DNA of 47,409 bases from Auxenochlorella pyrenoidosa. Its lineage: Eukaryota; Chlorophyta; Trebouxiophyceae; Chlorellales; Chlorellaceae. The first letter of the stretch is position 1. Every line of letters begins with the position of its first letter. Made by a program: the position numbers and the translations under genes. The stretch lies in assembly GCA_001430745.1 (NCBI GenBank), contig KQ482066.1, positions 449,709 through 497,117 on the forward strand, in the 5' to 3' direction. Below, in pieces: positions 1 to 9,856 of the stretch. The notes below the pieces were generated by a model, which searched no databases, was not told where the DNA came from, and worked only from the letters and a program-made list of their open reading frames with translations.

Positions 1-3000
1 GGCGGCCGCGGCGGCTGCGGGTGGCGGCGTCAGCGCCACCTGCACCTCGAACACGATGTCGTCTTCGGCCAGGGAGACGGTGTCCCCTGGGCGCAGAGGC
101 ACCTCCTTGAAGGGGGCAACCAGCCGCCTGCGGGAAGATGGGGGCGTGAGATGGGCCAGGGGCATGCCGGGTGTGTGGGTGGGCAGGTGAATGTCGGGCA
201 GGCAGCTGCAGGCAGATGTGCTCCATACTCGGGGATTGATGTGAATTTAAGGCGGCTCGCCTGTTGACTCGGGTGCCGTTGGTGCTGCCCAGGTCTGTGA
301 GAAGGAGGCGCGAGAAGCCGCCCTTGGCGTCTGGGCGGCGCAGCGCCTCGAGCCGCACGTGCCGGCCAGACACGGTGGGCACATCCAGCACATAGTCGCA
401 GTCGCTGCACCAGGGGGGGGCGTTGCGGGAGTGTGGTGTGTGGTGTGGGTGTGTGTGTGTGGGTGGGTGGGGGGGCTGGGTGCATGTGCCGGGGAAGGGG
501 GTTTTGTACGGCAGAAGGGCTGCCATTGTGAGGATTGCGAGCCATGTAGCTTGCATGGCAAGGATCTGTTTCTTGCTGTGAGCCGCCATCCCCACAGGGT
601 CAGCCTGTGATGGGCTGGGCAAAGCGGGGCCTGCCAGGCTGGCCTGCCAGGCTAGCATGCACCCTCACCGGTCCAGCACAGCGCCGACCACGCAGGGCCC
701 CTGCTCCGGCACCCGCAGCGCCTGCGTGCCGTGGTCGCCGCCAGATGCAGCTGCCGGGAGCGCCTCGCCGGCGGCGTCCAGCACGCGGTGCGGGTTGCAG
801 GGCGCCGCCACCAGCTGCCAGGCGGCGTCAGCCGGCGGCGGGCCACCCCCCGACACTAGGCGGACAATGCCCTGCACCGCCCGGCTGGCCTTCCACACCG
901 CGGCAGCGTCTCGCTGGCTGGTGGTGGCGGCGTCCGGCTCGTCTGCAGCGTCGCGCTGCGGGGGCGGGCGCCGCTCCGGCTTCTGCAGCAGGGCCTGGTC
1001 TGCTGCACCGCTGCTGCCGTTGGCGCTGCCGTTGCCATTGTCGCTGCTGGCTGCCGCACTGCTGCTGGCTGGCGCGCTGCTGCTGCTGCCCACACGCATG
1101 GCCACAGCGCTGTTGCGCACGCTGCCGTCTAGATGGGCAGCCCCGCTGCTGCTGACAGCCTCTGCATCGAAGTCGGCGCTGTCGCTGCTGCTGCAGGAGC
1201 TGCTGCTGCTGCTGGCTGTCCCCACAGAGGTCGCCCGCACGAGCACAGTGCCGCGCTGATGGCAGGCTGCCTGGCCCGGGGGCCGCCAGCGCAGGGCGGC
1301 AGCGCTGCGGTGCGGCGCCCCGCTGCTCTGCGCCCGGCAGGCGATGGCTCGTGCCGCCACCCGGCTGCTGCTGCCGCCGGCGGGTGCGTCGCCGCCATCA
1401 AAGCTGCCGCTGGCCCATGCCAGGCCGGCGGCCGACGGCGGGTCGCAGAAGAGGCTGCCCTCATCCATGCTGCCGCCGGCCGCGCCCGCCTGGCCGCCGC
1501 CCAGGTGCTGCGCCGCGCCTGCTGCTGCCGCGTGCTGCTCCTCCAGCGCGTGGGCCTGCTGCTGGTCGACAGCGGAGATGGCCTGCAGCAGGCCCACGCG
1601 GCGCTGGAAGGCCATGAAGGCCTCGTAGCCGATGGTGCCGTCGCCGGGGGCGCCGCCGTCGTCGGCAGAGGCCAGCTGCAGCAGCTCGGCGGCGGCGCGG
1701 CTCTGCGCCCGCTCCTCGCGCACCCCCAGCTCCTGCAGCGTGAACTGGAGCTCCTCCAGGCTGCGGGGCAGCCAGAGAGGGAGCGAGGGCAGGGGGCAGC
1801 GGTGTGGCACAGGTGTCGCAACGCACGTGCGACGCACTGGCAGTGGGGCAGCCGGGCAACTTGCGGCTCTGCACTTTCAGAGCAACGATAACGCGCTTCT
1901 CGTCCGCAGACGATGCAAACGATGCAAACAGCACAAAAAAGCTTGCAGAGAAGACTCTTGCCTTGCCACGCTCGTGCCACCCCCCCGCCCCACCTGATGC
2001 GGCCGTCGCCATTCTGGTCTAGGTGTCGGAACAGCGAGTCGGCGGCCGCATCCGCGCTGGCGCCGCCGCTGCCCGCCACCGGCACAACCGGCTGCGGCGC
2101 CGCAGCCGCCGCGGCTGCTGCCGCTGCTCGGCGCAGCACCGCATCTGTCACCGACTTGAGCTGCACCGTCTGCGCCGCGTCCAGGCCGCCCTTGTAGGCG
2201 CCATGCGCTGCCTCGCCTCGCTCGGCCCGCTCGTGCATGGCTGCAGGGCGGACGAAAGGAGGCGTATGGTGCACCGCAGGGGCGCCAGCGTGCCAAGCGT
2301 GCCAGGCTACACACCATGCTGGAGTGCACATGCGGCCGTCCGCCCAAGCCAAGCAACGTCGCCATTCCCCCGCGGCCGCAGCCCTGCCGCCCCGCCCTGC
2401 GTATCCTGCCCTGCCATTGCACTTCTCCCCCAAACTCACCCTGCGTGCGGATCTGCAGCTCCAGGGTCGCCGTGCTGCGAACTTCCTCGCCCTCGCTGCC
2501 GCCCCTGCCGCCCGCTGCTGCCGCGCCCGCGGCGCCTGCCCCCCCCGCGTCGCCGAGGCTCAGGCTGACGGTCTCAGAGCGCACGCGCACGGTGCTGTGC
2601 AGGCTCTGGTAGCCGTTGGGCTTGGGGGCCGCGACATAGTCCTTGGACCGGTGCGGCAGGCACTCCCACAGTGCGCAAGCCGTGTCGCGCACCAGGTAGC
2701 ACGCCTGGGCCGCCAGGGCTTCGGCCTCCTCCTGCAGCGAGCCGGGCACACACAGAGCAGGGGGTGTCAAGCCGTGCAGACGCCATGTTGCTGGCAAGCT
2801 GCTGTGGCCGCAGCATGGCTGGTGGCGCCTGCCACAGCCGGACGCACGGGGGCCCCGCTTGCCGACCCAGCTGGCCTCCCCTGTGCTAGCGCTTGAAGGG
2901 CGTGCGCGTCAAGGGGCGCAGCTGCCTGCTCCGCAGACGTCCTGCTCTTCCAAGGCCGAACCCACCGGCGGCAGGTCGTCGCGCGGCGTCACGATGGCGC

Positions 3001-5117
3001 GCAGCCCCATGAGGTCGTACAGCTGCGCCCTGGCCCGCCCCCCCGCCGCCGTGTTGCCCAGCCGCAGCAGCTTCTTGAGCGTGGAGAACAGGGTCTTGGT
3101 GCGGCCATGCACGCTGAGCCCAGCCGCCAGCTCGGCAAAGCGCGGGTGGCGCAGCACAGCGGAGCGCAGCGCGGCCTCGCAGCGCGCCAGCGTGTCGGCG
3201 TTGGCGGCGGCCTCCTCGCGCAGCCAGGCGGCGGTGCGCACATACGACTCGGGAAACAGGATCTGCAAGATGGGGAAACAGCATGGGTGAGACCATGCAT
3301 GGCGGCAACCAGGAGGCCCCAGAGGCACACACCAGTGTCAGGTTGGAAGCTTTTGACAGGAACCATTCCGGGCCCGCCCCACGCCGCCGCTTGTTTGCGT
3401 GCTGCGGCCCCCTGTTGTGCCTGCCCAGCGCAGCCAGCAGCCCTGCCAGCACCAGCAGCCCCGCCAGCGCCCGCGGCCCCGCCAGCGCGCACCTGGAAGC
3501 AGCGGTCCTCAAGCTGCAGCGCCACGGGCCCCAGCCCCAGCGCATGGCCCATGGGGGCGTACATCTGGAGCGCCTCCAGCGCCGCCACCTGCTGCTCGTA
3601 GCTGGGTTGCCCAGGACTGCACAGGGCATGGCACGAGCGACGGGCAGACGTCTTCAGACAGCACCAGAGGTTGTTGATCGCGATATCCACACAGGCAAAC
3701 GCATGGGTGAGTGGGCTTGAGGGTTGAGAATGTCCGGTGCTGCAGCTGCACTGCGGGGGAGCTGTGCAGCCACCGGTGCAGCCAGGCCGCACCTGCAGAG
3801 CAGGTCCAGCCGCGCAACAATCTCCACTGCCGTGGCGCGCACGTCGTAGAACGAGAGGCACAGCTCGCGCAGTGCGCTGCACAGCGGGCAGCAGGGGGGC
3901 AGACCGGCAGGTCAGCGTTAATAGGGGAAGCCGGATCAGCAACGGGCTGCTGGCCTCGCCCCCTGCAGGGAACACCCCAGCAGCGGGCCAGCACACACAG
4001 CGAGGCCAGCCTGCCAGTAGCCCGGCCGGCCAGCAGCAACGGCGGCGGGCTGGCAGCACCCACCTGGCGGCCGTGTCATCGAGGAGCTCCACCCTGGCGG
4101 GCAGCTGGCGGGCGCGCTGGATGTCGTGCACCAGCTGCGCCACAATGGGGCCCACCCGCTCCTCGATGACCTGCAGAGTGAGCCCCCCGCCGCCGCCGCC
4201 AAGGCTGCTCCCCGCCGGCGCCGGCGCGGGGTGCCAGGCGCCCGGGGTGTGCGCCCCGGCCAGCAGCACCTCTGCCAGTATGCCTGCCGCGATGCTCTCC
4301 GCGTCCACAGGCAGCCCCGCGGCCGCCAGGTCGGCGAGGCGGGAGGCCAGGGACAGGGCGCGCGCCACCGGGCGGGACAGCTGCGCCTCTGCCGGTGCAG
4401 GGCCACCGCCTGCTGCTGCCGCCATTGCTACCGCCGTGGGCGCTGGAGGGGCGTATGCCACAGCCACCTTCAGAGCCTCCAAGATGAGCTGTCCCCCACG
4501 GCCAGCACCCGCCTGCGGAGGCAGGCGCATTGCCAGCTGGTCCCAGGCTGCCACCAGCTGCAGGAGGCTGGCGCCGCCCTGATCCTGCAGCCGCGCCAGC
4601 GCAGCCGGCAGCGCTGCTGACGTGCCGCCACTGGCTGCTGAAGATGCTGCTGTGTGGCTGCTGCTGCTGCTGCTACTGCTGCTGCTCGGAAGCTCTGGCA
4701 ATCCACTGGGTCCCTGCAGTACAAGTAATCCACAGAGGGTACAAAACTGAGCACAGCTGGCTTCCTACCACTGGGCGCGGCAGCGCCGCCAGTCGCCCCT
4801 GCTGCCAGCACAGCCGCTGCCACCACCAGGAGCCCAGCCAGTCGGCGCGCCTCAGGAACCCAAGTATCACACCTGAGCATCGTCTGCTGACTGCAGGTAG
4901 GCCGCAGGTCGTCGGGAGACACGCCTGGCAGAAAGACGCCGCACCTCAGCCGCGCCACTTTTCGGCCTGTCGCTGGCCCCATCTTCCGATCTAAAACAAG
5001 CATGTACTTGATGGACATGGCGCTGCAGCGCTGCCCCACGCGCTGCAGGCTGCACAGAGGCAGAGCCGCAAGCTCCTGACAGAGCCATTCGCTCTGCTGC
5101 CTCTCTGCGATGTCCAA
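1..5117 (-). CDS. CRSH: Calcium-activated RelA/SpoT homologue (CRSH-type (p)ppGpp synthetase) with C-terminal FHA domain, 3' end off window
   Basis: Makes (p)ppGpp from ATP and GDP/GTP; plant CRSH acts in the chloroplast. Secure exons (minus): 4713-4064, 3876-3793, 3616-3493, 3262-2966, 2731-2440, 2240-1994, 1760-669, 404-261, 127-<1; all phases agree. Order: Ala-rich N-terminus; an HD-like helical region where the catalytic His-Asp is replaced (GILAEVLLAG), as in plant CRSH; a synthetase domain with GRTKTLFSTLKK, YDLMGLRAIV, PKPNGYQSLH and LELQIRT; then a perfect EF-hand loop, DQNGDGRISLEE, spliced across 1994/1760. A second EF-hand (DGTIGYEAF) is degenerate: Ala stands at loop position 12. 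After a roughly 250-residue Ser/Ala-rich linker comes an FHA domain (PTVSGRHVRL, DLGSTNGTRVN, LRPGDTVSLAEDDIVFEV). EF-hand 2 and the first FHA strands share exon 1760-669, so the fusion is read directly. Intron 260-128 has a GC donor. Exon 1 (5117-5040, first ATG) is tentative; it does not look like a transit peptide. Confidence 0.92.
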
Positions 5118-5360
5118 CGACTAGAAGAAGGCTAGTAACGATCGCTCACAGGTGGGGAGGCGCCAGGAGGGTAGATGGCAGAGTGCGAGGTGTGGGGGGA
5201 CAGCACGCAAGGCATGCTCCACAGCCTGCAGCCAGGCGTTCGCGACGGTGCTCATTATCTGCTGTCACTCCGCTCGAACACCGGTCAGGCTTCCTCAGGG
5301 CCTGCAGCTGCGGCGATCGAGCCACTCGACTTGTGAAGGGAGGGAAACAGGCTTGGCCGG
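5118..5360. promoter_or_regulatory. Divergent intergenic region CRSH / RPN7
   Basis: These 243 bp separate the tentative CRSH ATG (minus) from the RPN7 ATG (plus). Both 5' UTRs and promoters must lie here or in the first introns. I see no convincing TATA box or operator. Bidirectional promoter function is inferred from gene arrangement only. Confidence 0.4.
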
Positions 5361-8300
5361 ATGTCGGCCGAGGAGCCAGAGAACCAGGATCACAAGATCG
5401 AGCTGGCCCAAAAGGTGGGGAGGGCTGCAGGCGCGGTCCCACTCGGCGCCTCGTGCTCTGCTGCTGATGGGGCCACTCCTCCGACGCTTGGCAGCCTGGA
5501 CTCGACCAACGACTCGGATTCTATCTGCCTGGGTGTGCGTGTCGGGCCCAGCCTGCTGCCACTGCACCCGACTGCCGTGCGCCGCTGCCAACCCGCTTGC
5601 TCCTCTCCCTTGCAGCGCTTCCTGCTCCGCACACAAGATGTGGCAGATGTGGACCGGCAGCAGCTGCAGCGGGAGATCATGGGAATAATGCAGCAGCATG
5701 GTGAGTGCTGCGCAGGGAGCTCAGGGAGCGCCACACGCAACTGGTCTGAGCAATGGTGGTTGCCGAGCCCCAGCACATGCAGCCTCCACAGGCGCTCATT
5801 GCTGGGGTTGATGTGGCCTGCCATATGTGTCTGATCAGGCATGCTGCCCCACCTGTCGCCCCATCGCCTTTCTGGCTGGTCACAGCCGCCCTGCCTGCAG
5901 CCTGAGTGCCCACCCTCGCGCCATGCAGCACCCCTTAGCCGAGCTTCTGCTGCTGGGCGCCCGGCCTGCCTGCCTGCAGAGATGGCGCCCATTTACGAGG
6001 AGGTGTGCGCTGAGGTGGGGCACAGCAGCAGTGCGGCGGCACTGGAGGAAATGCGGCAGCACAATGCCCAGCGGCTGGCAGAGCTGGAGGAGAAGATTGC
6101 TGATGCAGGTGGGCGGCTGTGCTCTGCCCAGTGTCTTTCTAGCCGTCTTCGCTGCATCAGCGCTGTGACACGGATTTGTGTGCTCAGGAAGAATTGTGTG
6201 GCAGCAGCAGGCGGCTGGCATGGCCAAAGGACTGACAGCAGGCCAGACAGCATTTGCTCGTCGCCACGCCTCGCTCACGCCAGAGCTCGCACTCAGCGTC
6301 GCAGCCGGGAGTGGTGGACGGGATGGGGCACGCCAGGGGCTGCCCGGCTGCAGCATCTGCAGCCGCCGCGACGTCCACACCCACCCCAGCGCCCGCGCGC
6401 TGCCACGCCCCCGACCCCTCCCTCCCGCAGAGAAGAATGCGGGCGAGGTGGAGGTGCGGGACGCGCTGCAGGCCAGGGCCGACTACCTGTGCTCCATCGG
6501 GGACCACGCCGCCGCGGTGGAGGCGTATGCTGCGGCGGAGGCCAAGACGGCGGGGGTGGGGCCCAAGATGGACCTGGCCTTCTCGCAGATCCGGTGGGTG
6601 CTGGGCCGCGGGTTGCGCGTGACAGCGGGTGTGCAGGGTGCTGGGCCGCGGGGTGCGCGCGACAGCGGGTGTGCAGGGTGCTGGGCCATGGGGTTCTTTG
6701 TGGGGGCCGTCGAGCCGGGGTCTTGCGACGGTCCCATCGTCGGATTGGGATGCGCAAGGGTGCGTGCGTGCTGGCAGAGGCTGCCGAATCACAGACATGT
6801 CAACTCTTGCCCCAGACCCGACCATGCCGGCCGCCCGCCTCCCCTCCTGCTCTGCTGCAGCCTGGAGCTGAGCCGCGGCGACTTGCGGGCAGTCAAGGCG
6901 GGGCTGGAGAAGGCTCGGGGGCTGTGCGACAAGGGCGGCGACTGGGAGCGCAAGAACAAGCTCAAGGTGGGCGAGTCGACCTGTCAGGGGCATGACATGG
7001 CGGGGCGGCAGCTGCGGGCCAGGGCGCTGCCAATGCTCCATCTCGGCCACCCACACAGTCATAGACCCTGGGAAGCAGCCGCCCCATGCTGGCGGCCGCA
7101 TATGCGCCCTTACCTATGCACAGGCGCCTCTGGCGCTGGCGGTGACGGCAGCGCCTCGCTCCTCCACCAGTGCGTGCACGTGCCAGCCCTAGAGCCGGTT
7201 TTCTCGTGGTTCCGACCCGTCAGGTGTACGAGGCAGTCTTCCTCATGGCCACCCGGCAGTTCAAGCGCGCGGCAGAGCTGCTGCTGGATGCCATCGCCAC
7301 CTTCACCAGGCAAGGGGCGCGGGCAGGGCAGGCTCGATGCTGGCGTGTTGCACGGGCCTGTGGCATGGGCTCAATGCTGGTAATGCTGGTGAAGGCCGCT
7401 GGCTGTAGATCATGGTGTCGCTGCTGGATGTCCTTTCCACTGTCCGCTCCTGATGTGCTGCCGCCATCGGCTGCGCCAACCCCCCTGCAGCGGCGAGCTG
7501 ATGCCCTACGAGCGCTGCATCTTCTACACCGTGCTGCTGGCGGTGGTGGCGCTGGACCGCCCCACGCTGAAGAGCAAGGCGAGGCGGGGGGGGGCGGCGC
7601 GGGGGGGCGCTGGGAAGGACCAGCAGCCGAGTGCTGCTCGGCGCCCAGCTTCTCAGCCCTGGCTCGGGCACCAGTCGACGCTCGCCACGCGCTTGCCGCA
7701 ACCGGGCCGTCCCGTGGCCCCCTACCTCATCTCACTGTGCGACGAACGACGCCTGCCATGCCGCCTTTCCCTCTCCCCGCTCCGCAGGTCATCGACTCTC
7801 CCGAGGTGCTGTCCGTGATCGACTCCATCCCCCACCTGCGCCCCTTCCTCTCCTCCCTCTACGACTGCCAGTACGCCGCATTCTTCAAGGTAGGCCGAGG
7901 TGGCGGCGCGAGGTGCCCCGCTGTGCATGGTGACTCGACCGCTCATGCACAGCGCTCAACCGCCGCACGGCGGCACCCCCCAGCACCCGGGGATGTCCCG
8001 GGGCCCTCCTTCGCGCCTCTGAACTTGAGCACGCCTCCCAGCTGCCGCAGCATGCCGGAGCAGTCGTGCCCCAGACGCGTGTCTAGCTGGCCCCCGCTGC
8101 CTGCGACGGCCATCCACGTCATGCGAGCATCACGCGTGCACAGCCGTCGACCGTCCTGCACACACTGCCCTGCCCCCTGCAGGCGTTTGCGGGGCTGATG
8201 GACGCCATCCGCGCCGACATGTACCTGCACCCCCACTTCCGGTACTACATGCGTGAGGCACGCGCCGCGGCGTACGCCCAGTTCCTCGAGTCGTACAAGA

Positions 8301-8886
8301 GCGTGACGCTGGCCAGCATGGCCGCCACCTTTGGCGTGTCGCCCGCCTTCCTGGACGGAGAGCTGGTGCGCTAGGGCGCACGCGAGGGTTGCCACATCCC
8401 CGGCGTGTGGTTTCACAGTGCGCATGGGCCGCCGGGATGCGCGCCGCAGCCTGCGTGGGCCGCCGCACGCTGGCAGCCGCTCCCCACCCAGCCGACCCGC
8501 GCCCGCGCTGCCCCCTGCCTGCCAGGCCGACTTCATCGTGGCGGGCCGCCTGCCGGCCAAGATCGACAAGGTGGCGGGCATGGTGGAGACCAACAGGTGC
8601 GCGCCATCCCCCTCCCCCCCTCCATGCTCCGCCTGTACCCCCACCCCACTGTCGCTCCTGTCCCACATGTCCAGCAGCCGGCACGGCTGGCATGGCAGCG
8701 GACAGCAGCTGCAGCGGTGCTGGCTTGTCTGCGTTTCCCTGGTGTCGGGGTCATCCCCACCTCCGCAGCGCCGTGCCTCCCAGCAGGCCCGATGCCAAGA
8801 ACGCGCTGTACCAGCAGGCCATCAAGCAGGGCGACCTGCTGCTCAACCGCGTGCAAAAGCTGTCCAAGGTGATTGACATCGAGTGA
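5361..8886 (+). CDS. RPN7: 26S proteasome regulatory lid subunit RPN7 (PSMD6)
   Basis: Non-ATPase subunit of the 19S lid; RPN7 is a PCI-domain scaffold protein that acts in cytosol and nucleus. Eleven exons: 5361-5414, 5616-5700, 5980-6108, 6431-6593, 6861-6966, 7224-7309, 7491-7578, 7788-7889, 8183-8365, 8526-8596, 8787-8886. They give 388 residues with consistent phase; human PSMD6 has 389. Recognisable blocks are [10 protein letters not shown], the TPR-like repeats ([18 protein letters not shown]), the PCI helices ([60 protein letters not shown]) and the C-terminal [20 protein letters not shown] ending KVIDIE. The ATG at 5361 gives a short acidic N-terminus, [18 protein letters not shown]. 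Introns starting at 7310 (gcaagg) and 7579 (gcgagg) use GC donors. An upstream acceptor at 8768 would insert a few residues but breaks the conserved ETNRPDAKN junction. Confidence 0.97.
6596..6690. repeat. 40-bp tandem repeat in RPN7 intron 4
   Basis: Copies begin at 6596, 6636 and 6676 with GGGTGCTGGGCC. The first two full units differ at a few bases and the third is partial. The array begins two bases after the splice donor at 6594, so each copy carries a donor-like GGGTG. It has no coding potential consistent with RPN7. Confidence 0.85.
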
Positions 8887-9856
8887 GGCGCGGCGTGCGC
8901 AGCACCGCACGGCACAGCAGCAGAGGCAGGCTGCAGAGCCATCCATACTGCTGCACAATTCCTGGTCGTGGCCGGTCAATGATGAACGGGCTGCACACCG
9001 ACTGTAAACTGCTCCCGGCCAGAGTCACCCGCCTCACTAGCATGCAAGAGCGGCTGGCACCACTGGCGCGACGGTTTTTACAACAATCTCTTGAGACAGG
9101 GAGAAGGGAGACGGGGTCGGTGAATACAGGCTGCCGAGTTGCATGAAATGCACGGGCACGGGCTGGGGCGAGGGCGGGGTTCCTGGTGGGTGTGGCGCTG
9201 GCGGTGCGGGGCGCCCGCCCTGCCCCTGTGCAGAATACATCGGCCCCCTCAGCGGCGGAAAGCGGCAGAAAACGGGGCGGCTCTAGGCTCTAGGTATGGC
9301 AGGGATGGCAAAACGAGTAAGGGGGCGTGGATGCGCGCGAGCGCAGCCGCGTGCGGGGCTACAGGCGGGGCGGGGGCGGCCAAAATTCCCAACGCTGATG
9401 GGGGTGAGGCCCCAAGAGGTCGAGGGATAAGGTACAGACCTGGTTTAAGGCAGGAGGGTAGGGCGCTGCCTTGGGACGGTGGAGGCAGAGAGACACAGTG
9501 TTGATTGCGGGTTGTGCAGGCTGGCAGGAGAGGTTCGTCGCTGGTGCAGGTGGCAGGGGAGGAGAGGCATGCGTGCAGTGCAGGGGGCTGCACAGCGGCC
9601 CCGATGGGGCAGCCGCAGCCCCCGGGCCGATAGTTTACAGGGCAGAAGGGTTGGGGGGGATGCGGGTGTGTTGGGGCGCCGGCTGGCCGGGTGCGTTCTC
9701 AGGTGCGGCGTCGCCTGCTGCTAGGTTGCTAGGCTGTGCTCAGACGGGCATGCGGTGCCCGCCCAGGATGCAAGTGAGGTGCAAGGTGTGAGGCCCTCGG
9801 CCCAGGGCACTCGGGGCCCGCGCGCCTCTGCTGCTGCTGCGAGGCGGGGCCCCCGC
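8887..9856. other. Convergent 3' region RPN7 / BBD
   Basis: These 970 bp between two stop codons contain no supported gene. A TGTAA poly(A)-type signal lies at 9003-9007 on the plus strand, 117 nt past the RPN7 stop. Another lies at 9635-9639 on the minus strand (TTACA on plus), 218 nt past the BBD stop. A further TTACA near 9077 could serve longer BBD transcripts. The rest is G-rich UTR-like sequence. Confidence 0.6.

Noticed and set aside
4470..5117. Possible small secreted protein upstream of CRSH, with hydrophobic LAGLLVVAAAVLAAGATGG
   Set aside because: No homology and no stop before CRSH. Its first 26 codons can splice in phase to the CRSH N-terminus and the rest is better explained as intron.
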